A stretch of DNA of 64,000 bases, from assembly GCA_027487485.1 (NCBI GenBank), contig JAIYDN010000038.1:43410-107409 (forward strand), written 5' to 3'. The position numbers were made by a program, and so were the translations under genes. Source of the DNA: Planctomycetaceae bacterium. GTDB lineage: Bacteria > Planctomycetota > Planctomycetia > Pirellulales > Pirellulaceae. Numbering within the stretch: the first letter of the stretch is position 1; each line of letters begins with the position of its first letter. The notes beneath the pieces are model-generated. The model saw nothing but the letters and a program-made list of their open reading frames with translations, had not been told where the DNA came from and made no database searches. Below are positions 1 to 6,612 of this stretch, piece after piece.

Positions 1-112
1 CTTGCAGCTGCGATACACGTTATAGGCAATGAAACCGTACCGCGGCCAACGTCCACGGCTCAGGAAGAATGCCCCCAGATTGGGGCGACCTCTGGCATTT
101 CGCATTCCGCGA

Positions 113-1897
113 TTACTGCGTTGCGCAGATGGAATTGACTACTAGCATCGTCTCTGCATCCTGACTCACTTTCGAGACCGATTGGATTAGTTTCGTGTTG
201 CGATCGGAGTGCTCGAGATTCAAATCGATTATCAACATTGCAAACGGCTCACCCTCGTACGAATAAAGCAGATGTTTGCATACTAGTTTGTAGAAGTGAC
301 TCTCTTCAAGGTTTATGGCACATTCGAAATCTTTGAACAATTCGGAGGCGGTACAATCCAATATCCGAATCGTCACATTGTCTGACGCCGAGCTGTTGTG
401 TATCAGCGACTTTAGGTTGTTCCAATTCGACGCTGGCTGCATGTAATCGATGAATTGACCAAGTGTCTTGGAACTCACTTCAATGAAGTCTCGGTACCTG
501 AACGGGGCATCGGGACGACTGCTCGCTAGGTTGGAAACGATCCCAATCACAAAAGGCGGGTTTCGAACAGGGAGTGTTTCTTGATCCTCGCCATTCCATT
601 TGTCAAGAATGGTTTTGATTTCGGCGAGCTCCACCTCTTGATGTTCCATCCTGCTCGAGAGCATCCTTAAGGAAATCGAGTTCCAATGCTTGGTCGATGC
701 GGTTTGGTTGTGTTCATGACCTTTCTCGGAATCGTTAGTCGCTGCAAGGCAAACAAGATGAGGGAAAAATGCTGTTCCGGGATCTGAGTATCGAACAAGA
801 ACATTCATACCAAGACGTTCGAGTTCTTGAATTCTCGCCTTGGAAAGGGAAACCAATGTCGGTCCAACGCGTTCCGTCTCCCCTGACTTCGATTGCTGGT
901 AAAAAGTAGGAAGCGACTTGATGGAAGCGTTCTTAGGCCCGCCAAGCTTTTCAAAGTAATTCTTGTTTCTATGTTGCTCTAACAAGACCGTTGCAAGGCA
1001 GGATACTGAATTTGTCCAGCATAGGAATTCGTTGCCAATGGGATCGGTTTGCTGAAGTTCGCATTCCGATGCATTTGGAACACGTGATAGGACTGAGGAG
1101 ACAGTCATGAAGATCCATTTTGCAGCTTTGCTCTCTCGAAACTGATTCCATTCTCGATACGTGTTGCTTTCGAAAATCGTCAGAATGTTGCGTGGCACAG
1201 TAAGCTCCGTCCAACGGTCCATGCCAAACAATTCGGGGGCTGCCGAGCAAAGCATTAAAGTTTGATGCTGCGCGCCCATCTCGCCAAGTCGTTCCAAGAT
1301 TTTAAGATCATTCGGACGTTGGGAAAACTCGAAATCAAAAAGGATCGCTGTGAATCGTAGCGACGCTTGATTGTTCAATTCGTTGACTTCATGCAGCCCA
1401 ACAATCGGACATTGCAAGCTTGTTGCCAACCAGGTCTTGGAGCAACAGCCGACCATGATCTCCACGTTTGGTTCCTCGGAGTAGTTCTCTACGAGCAAAC
1501 TTAGGTTCCGCCAACTCGCTTCTAGTTGCATGAAGCTCGAATCATGCATAATGGAATCGATTAAAGCGTTCATGAATTCGTTGCTGGTTTCCCATTTGTC
1601 TAGAAGCTGACGTCTAATTCCAGTCGCTTCGAAGTCGGCCATGGATTTGAATTCGAGTTGAACGTCAACTCGAATTAGTTCACCCGGGATAAACGGAAAG
1701 CACGCTAGATGAAGCGACGGACCGATCGATGCAAGATAGTGCTCGAAGTTTGCTTTGGTAATGCGTAACATATCCAGTGCATACGACGTTGTGTCTCCAG
1801 CCAATTTCGATAGGTACCCGAGCACAAACGGTTGGCTATCCAACGCGAGATTGTTTTTCGATTTTTCGTTCATGTTCTCTACGGGGCTGTTATTCAT
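113..1897 (-). CDS. TssB/TssC-like tandem fusion protein (divergent T6SS sheath-related)
   Basis: The protein is about 594 aa from the ATG at 1897, which has GAGAG just upstream. An in-frame ATG at 2059 would add 54 poorly structured residues. Residues ~23-95 resemble the TssB of this window (PFVLG..., then a SMADFE motif against SMKDFE). Residues ~110-400 resemble TssC: IMHDSSFMQLEASW against [14 protein letters not shown], and GMDRWTELTVPRNI against [14 protein letters not shown], with collinear similarity continuing to about residue 400. The conserved TssC C-terminal block ([16 protein letters not shown] in the true TssC) is missing. From ~448 a second TssB-like start (PFVIGIV) and a second TssC N-terminal-like stretch run to the C-terminus. 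Sheath-related origin is therefore well supported by comparison inside the window. The function (cap, baseplate adaptor, decoy or regulator) is inference. It is the last gene of a minus-strand T6SS accessory island. Confidence 0.72.
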   Translation of the reverse strand: MNNSPVENMNEKSKNNLALDSQPFVLGYLSKLAGDTTSYALDMLRITKANFEHYLASIGPSLHLACFPFIPGELIRVDVQLEFKSMADFEATGIRRQLLDKWETSNEFMNALIDSIMHDSSFMQLEASWRNLSLLVENYSEEPNVEIMVGCCSKTWLATSLQCPIVGLHEVNELNNQASLRFTAILFDFEFSQRPNDLKILERLGEMGAQHQTLMLCSAAPELFGMDRWTELTVPRNILTIFESNTYREWNQFRESKAAKWIFMTVSSVLSRVPNASECELQQTDPIGNEFLCWTNSVSCLATVLLEQHRNKNYFEKLGGPKNASIKSLPTFYQQSKSGETERVGPTLVSLSKARIQELERLGMNVLVRYSDPGTAFFPHLVCLAATNDSEKGHEHNQTASTKHWNSISLRMLSSRMEHQEVELAEIKTILDKWNGEDQETLPVRNPPFVIGIVSNLASSRPDAPFRYRDFIEVSSKTLGQFIDYMQPASNWNNLKSLIHNSSASDNVTIRILDCTASELFKDFECAINLEESHFYKLVCKHLLYSYEGEPFAMLIIDLNLEHSDRNTKLIQSVSKVSQDAETMLVVNSICATQ

Positions 1898-2212
1898 GTT
1901 GCTCTCAGTTGGTTCATTCTGATCGGTTAGCAAAATCTGTGTTTGGTCGCTTCGAAAGAGGGCCAACCAATAGGGGGTTTGATTTCCTAGACGAATGCCA
2001 ACGTGCCCGTGTGCACATGCACTTTGTCTCAGACGACAAAAGTCGGATTTCGCTTTCATGAGCCTGAGGCGCTAGCCGATTTTTGCAGGTAGAAAAGGCA
2101 ATTCGTGCCTGGCACCTACCGAAGGGCCGATCAACTGATTTGAATACCCGAAACAAGCCAGTAAACGCGTCTTTTTATCTGATTACCAAATCGACTAGGT
2201 TGACGATTAAAT

Positions 2213-3088
2213 TTAGAGGCCGAAGTCGGATGGCACGGGAGCAGCTGGGTCTGGTCCCGTCGCCCCAGTTGCCCGCCGAATTCTAATTGTCTCGGCATGC
2301 CGTGCTAGTGCACTTGCAAAACGTGCTAGTCGCTCCTTTCTGTCCAATTTGTTAATGTCCTCTTTACTTGGTTTCGAGCTGCTTGTGAAAACGTCTCCCC
2401 CCCCCGAAGGTTTAGTAGGTTTTGCAGACGGAGCGCTGGTGGTTCGTGCTGGTGCTGGTGCTGGTGCTGGTGCTGGTGCTGGTGCTGGTGCTGGGGCTGG
2501 GCGGCCTTGAGGGTTGGGTTTTCCACTTGGATTTGGTCTGCCGATGTCACCACGTGTTGATGTATTGTTCGGATTAGGTGGCGTTTTTGTTGGCTTAGGA
2601 GGCGTTTTCGGTCCGGGGACCCACTTGTACGTGCCGTCCGATTGCTTCTTGAGTATCTTGTTCCCGCCTGGGTCTGCTGGTGTGGTCGGATGATTGCGAC
2701 GCCCTAATGCGGAACCTGCCTGATACGCTAGATCAAAACCAATGTCCGCGCAAGTGACAGCTGCCATGCCCAACGGTCCGCCTAGCGATCCAAGAAATCT
2801 CGCGCCGCCTTTAACTACGAGTCTCTTTAAGTTCTTCTTGATGAGTTTTTTTGCATCTCGCATCCGCTTCTTTGGGTCTCCCACTCGTTCCTTTACGGCG
2901 GGCTTTCCAGGGTTTGGTTTAGTTTGAGGACCAGCAGGCTTCTTAGTTTGAGGACCAGCAGGCTTCTCAGTTTGAGGACCAGCAGGCTTCTCAGTTTGAG
3001 GATTTTTAGCGGGCCTCTCAGTTTGAGGACTACCAGGAGCCCATGTAACGCTCTTCACACGTTCCGCCTGAGCTAGTCCCGTAGACAT
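2213..3088 (-). CDS. Pro-rich repeat protein of unknown function, possible T6SS cargo
   Basis: This is a 291-aa protein from the ATG at 3088; a GTG at 3097 would add three residues. I do not recognise a family. The N-terminus has about four copies of an 8-9 residue repeat (PQTEKPAG). A basic helical stretch follows (KKRMRDAKKLIKKNLKR), then a Gly-rich hydrophobic segment (FLGSLGGPLGMAAVTC) that could insert in or lie on a membrane. Next come Pro-rich linkers including an (Ala-Pro)8-9 run, and a charged C-terminal helix. There is no clear signal peptide. It lies downstream of a PAAR protein, a DUF4123 adaptor and two accessory proteins, in the position where T6SS cargo genes often sit, so a cargo role is possible but unproven. 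No immunity gene is obvious. The coding region contains variable-number repeats. Confidence 0.6.
   Translation of the reverse strand: MSTGLAQAERVKSVTWAPGSPQTERPAKNPQTEKPAGPQTEKPAGPQTKKPAGPQTKPNPGKPAVKERVGDPKKRMRDAKKLIKKNLKRLVVKGGARFLGSLGGPLGMAAVTCADIGFDLAYQAGSALGRRNHPTTPADPGGNKILKKQSDGTYKWVPGPKTPPKPTKTPPNPNNTSTRGDIGRPNPSGKPNPQGRPAPAPAPAPAPAPAPAPARTTSAPSAKPTKPSGGGDVFTSSSKPSKEDINKLDRKERLARFASALARHAETIRIRRATGATGPDPAAPVPSDFGL
2448..2495. repeat. GCTGGT hexanucleotide repeat encoding (Ala-Pro)n
   Basis: About eight perfect tandem copies of gctggt lie inside the minus-strand Pro-rich gene and continue into two gctggg variants. Six-base units keep the reading frame when copy number changes, so the Ala-Pro linker length can vary without inactivating the gene. 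Confidence 0.9.
2918..3030. repeat. 24-27 bp in-frame tandem repeat in the Pro-rich gene
   Basis: Successive copies of a unit reading tcagtttgaggaccagcagg encode the repeated peptide PQTEKPAG, with one shifted or diverged copy (PQTERPAKN). The middle copies are nearly identical, which indicates recent slippage or recombination. Confidence 0.85.
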
Positions 3089-3176
3089 GGTCAACACTTT
3101 CTGGATTCTAAATGAAACGGATCGAAACCGTGGGCCGCGAGTGAGATGATGGACAAATACTTCGATATCTGACGAC

Positions 3177-3557
3177 TTACGTTCCTTGTAGAGCCTTCTG
3201 GTTCTCTATCGACTCTAGTCCGGCTTCCCACAGGTGTTCCAGCAACGCACCTTGCTCCTGAATACTCTCGTCTTGCAGGATCTCGCTGGCCCATGGCAAA
3301 TCGGGGTCCCTGTCGAATTCCACTCCAAACAGGAACATCAAATCGATAAACTCGCAAACACACACCTCGCGATCGATTCCGTAACTTCCTGCTAGGTCAA
3401 TCCCGTATCGAACCACCTCTCGCGTATCTTGCTCTCCCAACTCCTCACAGGCTTCAGGAAAGCACTCTTGCAAGTGAGGGATCACACTATCGATGAACCG
3501 CCCGATCGCATCGGCTTTGAATGCGTCCATTTGCTGCGATGATATCCGTATCGTCAT
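3177..3557 (-). CDS. T6SS-associated small helical protein A
   Basis: The predicted 126-aa soluble, acidic, helical protein has no signal peptide. Its core (EVVRYGIDLAGSYGID, then FIDLMFLFGVEFD and LPWASEIL) looks like a family I have seen next to PAAR/DUF4123 effector cassettes, but I cannot give a family number. The start ATG at 3557 overlaps the stop of the upstream 164-aa gene by four bases, so the two are translationally coupled. The 164-aa neighbour carries a matching segment (ARQYGFEDFESIALFVGLML...FDEHEVIR), so the pair look like diverged paralogues. Possible roles are effector-loading helper or immunity-type protein; the sequence does not decide. Confidence 0.65.
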   Translation of the reverse strand: MTIRISSQQMDAFKADAIGRFIDSVIPHLQECFPEACEELGEQDTREVVRYGIDLAGSYGIDREVCVCEFIDLMFLFGVEFDRDPDLPWASEILQDESIQEQGALLEHLWEAGLESIENQKALQGT

Positions 3558-4048
3558 TCCGAATCGAATCCTTTGGCGTCATCCATGGGTGCAAAGATGG
3601 CCATTCTGGCGTTTAATGCTTCGCACTCTGCTAGCTCGTTTTCTTCTGTCAAACCAAACGACCAAGCCTGTTCGTCATGCTGCTCAATAACCTCTTGCCA
3701 CGTTTCATCGCTTGTCGTCTCCAGCATCAATTCGAGCTTGTCCGCACCATGAAGTCTGGGATCCGTAAGTCCAAGCCGAATGACTTCATGCTCGTCGAAG
3801 TTCGGGGCGGTCTCTAACATCAAACCAACGAACAAGGCAATCGATTCGAAATCTTCAAATCCATACTGTCTTGCACGAAAGACACCGCTCTTCATACAAA
3901 GAAACAGATCCTCGTAGGGAAGCTCATCAACCCGCTCGCCGTAATGCTCCATTGCGTAACGCACCACGCACCGAACTAGATAATCGATGGTTGGCTTGGC
4001 CACGCGTGGCCGAAATGGAGCAATGGCATCAGACGGAACTCGTTGCAT
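3554..4048 (-). CDS. T6SS-associated small helical protein B (paralogue of A)
   Basis: This is a 164-aa cytoplasmic-looking, acidic, mostly helical protein. Residues ~70-110 (RARQYGFEDFESIALFVGLML) align with the core of the next gene's product (LAGSYGIDREVCVCEFIDLMF), which suggests duplication. Its stop codon overlaps the start of protein A by four bases. It belongs to the same minus-strand island as the PAAR and DUF4123 genes. Function is unknown; a T6SS cargo-handling or immunity role is inferred from location only. Confidence 0.62.
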   Translation of the reverse strand: MQRVPSDAIAPFRPRVAKPTIDYLVRCVVRYAMEHYGERVDELPYEDLFLCMKSGVFRARQYGFEDFESIALFVGLMLETAPNFDEHEVIRLGLTDPRLHGADKLELMLETTSDETWQEVIEQHDEQAWSFGLTEENELAECEALNARMAIFAPMDDAKGFDSE

Positions 4049-4157
4049 CGAAGCCCCCCATTTGCGAAAGGCGTTCCTGTCTTGCTGTCTCTTGCGTACT
4101 TGACTCTTGGAACAATCGGATGCCTTCCATATGTAGAGATCTGTCTGCCAATTCCAT
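4029..4157 (-). CDS. Possible 42-aa small protein
   Basis: A minus-strand reading frame runs from the ATG at 4157 to the TGA at 4029. It overlaps the start of the 164-aa gene in another frame. The peptide (MELADRSLHMEGIRLFQESS...) has an amphipathic, charged-helix composition and no low-complexity character. It would sit directly upstream of, and translationally coupled to, protein B. It may equally be a chance frame in a leader region. Confidence 0.25.
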   Translation of the reverse strand: MELADRSLHMEGIRLFQESSTQETARQERLSQMGGFDATSSV

Positions 4158-4614
4158 CAGGTGCTCAGGCGTTGAGCGATCACGATGGCGACCAATTCAC
4201 GACACTGTCTTCTACTTAAATCACCGTGCAGCCCGAGATGGTGACAGCAACTGCGAAGAAATCTTTCAGCGATCGGTTTTTGTGGCGTTTGCCCACAATG
4301 GATTGTTGATTTCCGATGCCGCACCGTGATAGAGGCGGTTGCCTGTCCGTAAACCGGGGCCAGTAGCCAATGGCATCTGCTTTGTCATTTTCGAAGCAAA
4401 ATCAATATCGAATTTCGAACAAAGAATGTCGAAATCCGGAGGAATCCCTACGCCACTTCGTCATTCGGCATTCCAAATTCGGTGTTCGACATTCAAAACA
4501 GCCTGAATGTAGATGGCGCTGGGCTAGCGACCATCGGCTAATAGTTGCGATTTCAACTACGTTTGACAGTCAGCCGAAGGCGTACTACCCTCCACTGGAG
4601 GCACGAGCTCAAGC
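4158..4614. other. Gap between accessory genes: leader plus dispersed repeat
   Basis: No convincing long gene lies here. The part nearest 4158 may be the leader of the two small accessory genes. The 4404-4496 part carries the TTCGAA/ATTCG-rich repeat annotated separately. The gap breaks an otherwise tight island, so proteins A and B may have their own promoter. Confidence 0.6.
4404..4496. repeat. Dispersed intergenic repeat rich in TTCGAA / ATTCG
   Basis: The segment is built of echoing pieces such as tcgaatttcgaacaaagaat, gtcgaaatccgga and ggtgttcgacatt. A diverged second copy lies at 51343-51429, which again carries atttcgaacaa, aaatccg and gtgttcggcatt in the same order. Elements of this type are known as noncoding dispersed repeats in planctomycete and verrucomicrobial genomes. 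No protein is encoded. Confidence 0.7.
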
Positions 4615-5157
4615 CTAGACGGTCACAGTCTGCAAGTCTTCGGATTCAATCCCGAGCTTGACGAGCTTGGACGGTTCTTCCCCATCGAGATAAAACGCCT
4701 GGATCGGCCCAAAAAATGTCCGCAGTTCTTCACGCGAACAGGTGGGCAAGTAAACACGCAGCACACGTGGATCGTAGAACCGAAAGAAGTGTTCTTGCCC
4801 TCCTTCATCTTGCACCACGAATATCTTGCGCAAATGGCGAAAGATCCTGACTGGCTCCGCGCTTGAAGTGAACAATACACCGGCGTTCTCTCCCCAGTAG
4901 GTGATCCAATGGTCCAGGAAATCCGTTTCAGGGTCGATGGAGATAAAGAAAGGCGCAAACAATTCGACCTCTTCTAAAGCGGCTGCCTTTCCTTTGAACA
5001 GCATGCGATTGGGTTGGCCGTATTTGCTTCTTGCCAGATCGATCAGTTCGGGGGCTTGGCAGGCGTCAACAACCGCGTACAGGCGCGCGGATGCATCGCC
5101 CGATAATTGCGATCGGATCCACAAGGCATTGGGTTCGGATTCAAGATCTGTTGTCAT
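4615..5157 (-). CDS. DUF4123 T6SS effector adaptor/chaperone (Tap/TEC-like)
   Basis: The protein is 180 aa. The DUF4123 pattern is visible: an early LYAVVDACQAPEL strand-helix, MLFKG, a LFAPFFISID strand, IFRHLRKIFVV near the middle, then RFYDPRVLRVYLP, and a C-terminal FFGPIQAFYL. DUF4123 proteins bind the VgrG/PAAR spike and load a specific toxin before T6SS firing. The gene starts 27 bp after the PAAR gene ends, in the same direction, which is the standard genetic arrangement. The cognate cargo is expected nearby; the Pro-rich protein and the small pair downstream are the candidates in the window. Confidence 0.88.
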   Translation of the reverse strand: MTTDLESEPNALWIRSQLSGDASARLYAVVDACQAPELIDLARSKYGQPNRMLFKGKAAALEEVELFAPFFISIDPETDFLDHWITYWGENAGVLFTSSAEPVRIFRHLRKIFVVQDEGGQEHFFRFYDPRVLRVYLPTCSREELRTFFGPIQAFYLDGEEPSKLVKLGIESEDLQTVTV

Positions 5158-5184
5158 GACTCAACACTTAGGATGACTTAGCAC

Positions 5185-5586
5185 TTATAGTTGTCCGCAT
5201 TCTGTGCATGGGCCCTTGCACACCAGGGGTGTACCGTCGGCAGCTGCTGCCTTGAATGCACCAGCGGCAGTCGAGGCCCCACCCATTCCAAACTCACCAA
5301 TGATGACCGTGGGACAGCCTGTGGTAATGGTTCCACCATGCATGGTCAGGTCTCCCATGCGAGCCGCCATCATCCCCTCGATTTTGACGGTTGGGGATCC
5401 TTTGGCAATCGTATCCGGCGGCCCAACGCAAACAGCCATGTCACCCACGCGGGCGGCTGGCATGAATCCAATCATCACGGTAGCGGCGCCCTTGGCAATC
5501 GGGCCTCCCACATGCGGAATGGGAGGGGTTCCAGGGGTGGCCATTGGGCAAACGTGCATGTCGCCAATTCTTGCTGCAGGAGGCAT
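5185..5586 (-). CDS. PAAR-domain T6SS spike-tip protein
   Basis: The protein is 133 aa. It has the PAAR signature three times in register (PAARIGD, PAARVGD, MAARMGD), each followed by His/Cys-containing turns (HVCPMATPGT, VCVGPPDTI, LTMHGGTI) and by G.PTV.I strands. PAAR proteins form the sharp zinc-stabilised tip that sits on the VgrG trimer and can carry toxins. The domain fills nearly the whole protein. The short Ala-rich tail ends in a Cys-containing segment (CKGPCTECGQL) and carries no toxin domain, so cargo is probably delivered through the adjacent DUF4123 adaptor. First gene of the left T6SS accessory island. Confidence 0.92.
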   Translation of the reverse strand: MPPAARIGDMHVCPMATPGTPPIPHVGGPIAKGAATVMIGFMPAARVGDMAVCVGPPDTIAKGSPTVKIEGMMAARMGDLTMHGGTITTGCPTVIIGEFGMGGASTAAGAFKAAAADGTPLVCKGPCTECGQL

Positions 5587-5887
5587 ATCAACCTTTCCTA
5601 GGTACTATCCCGAACATCAACATAAGCCGTAGGCGCTAGTCTTAGTATTGCGCAAATCGAAATTCCAAGACCCGCACCCGTGGGAAACGTGGTTCCTCGT
5701 ACTCAGCACCAGCGGCACTCGTACTCGACTAAGCGTGTTTCGAGTACGAGTACCATTTCATTGAGTACGAGTACGATTGGATCCGGAAGTCCGCATCGCG
5801 GCTTCCGAATCCACCCGTAATCCTTAAATACCTATCCGTTGCCGCAGTGTGACATGCATTCCTAAAAAGAATTTAAACTGTTCGCTG
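5587..5887. other. Intergenic region with GAGTACGAGTAC and GGCGCTAG repeats
   Basis: No gene is seen. The region upstream of the PAAR gene holds one arm of the dispersed GGCGCTAG element (5624-5640) and a cluster of GAGTACGAGTAC repeats, described separately. The promoter of the PAAR gene should lie near 5587-5700, but no clear -35/-10 pair stands out. Confidence 0.6.
5717..5774. repeat. GAGTACGAGTAC direct and inverted repeats
   Basis: Actcgtactcg at 5717-5727 is the exact reverse complement of cgagtacgagt at 5741-5751, giving a possible hairpin. The unit gagtacgagtac occurs again as a direct copy at 5763-5774. The six-base periodicity gagtac is typical of short intergenic repeats in this group. 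Function unknown. Confidence 0.8.
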
Positions 5888-6250
5888 TTACTTCAAAGCG
5901 TTGCCACCATTGCCCCCTTTGAACTTCCCTTCTTGATCAAAAAACTGAATGCAGCCAATACCGTTGTCGTCGGACTTTGCAAGGTTCAACAACAGGGAAC
6001 CATCCGCGTTGTAAAGCTCCAGATTGGGATTGCCTTTCGAGTTTGCGAAAAGTGCGGCCCGCGTCTTTCCTGTGTCATCGACAATGACCAGTTTCTCAGT
6101 GGTGACCGACTTGGCTTTCAATGCGTCACTAAAAGCAGCACCCAACGAAAAAGCCATTAGAGGTATCAAAATCAAGGACAGTTTCAGTCTGCATCCACTC
6201 GATTCAAGCTTTGCGATACGTTCTTCAAACTTTGCAAGATTTTCCGACAT
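5888..6250 (-). CDS. Small membrane-anchored protein of unknown function
   Basis: The protein is 120 aa. It has a short N-terminal coiled-coil-like helix (FEERIAKLESSG) and then one hydrophobic segment at about residues 22-42. An extracytoplasmic domain follows with strand-rich repeats (KLVIVDDTGKTRAALF, then LELYNADGSLLLNL). The D-x-x-G pattern resembles small beta-repeat proteins in planctomycetes whose role is not known. The gene is isolated by more than 300 bp on each side. An ABC permease follows on the same strand. Confidence 0.6.
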   Translation of the reverse strand: MSENLAKFEERIAKLESSGCRLKLSLILIPLMAFSLGAAFSDALKAKSVTTEKLVIVDDTGKTRAALFANSKGNPNLELYNADGSLLLNLAKSDDNGIGCIQFFDQEGKFKGGNGGNALK

Positions 6251-6612
6251 GTTTGCTACCTTTCTAGGATCTATGAAATACCAAGTTCACAATCGAACAT
6301 CAGACTATCTTCATCGAAAGCAACCGCGTCAAGCACTAGCACCTTGCTTTGTTGAGCCGCAGGCGCTAGCCGCGTTGAATTGAACTGAGTCAGATACGTG
6401 GTCGCGGCTAGCGCCTCAAGTTAGGACGAAAACGATGCTCTTCACAGAATTGAGGCCAAGGATTTACATGTTGATTGTCGATCTTGCCATTCGGAGGAAT
6501 CGTCCTGAAAATCATCTGTTGCAACTTGTTCATCCATGTTGCTGCACGGTGTTCAAAAGCGTGCATCGATACTTAGGCACTTCTTGACGTGGAAGCTTGC
6601 CTGGTGATGCTT
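6251..6612. other. Intergenic region with a GGCGCTAGCC hairpin
   Basis: No gene is seen. A long dyad formed by two copies of the dispersed element lies at 6353-6419. The rest shows no clear coding or RNA structure. On the minus strand it lies downstream of the ABC permease, which ends at 6613, and upstream of the small membrane protein. Confidence 0.6.
6353..6419. repeat. Paired GGCGCTAGCC element forming an inverted repeat
   Basis: Aggcgctagccgcg at 6361-6374 and cgcggctagcgcct at 6403-6416 are perfect 14-bp reverse complements separated by 28 bp. The left arm carries the flank tgagccgc. Single arms recur at 2062-2075, 5624-5640 and 21821-21832. In transcripts it would form a strong stem, perhaps ending the permease mRNA. 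Confidence 0.85.

Noticed and set aside
1..112. Terminator after the left sheath-like gene
   Set aside because: A four-base-pair cccc/gggg stem near 73-85 is too weak, and no T run follows.
5191..5632. Plus-strand frames over the PAAR gene
   Set aside because: Antisense shadows; the PAAR repeats on the minus strand are unambiguous.
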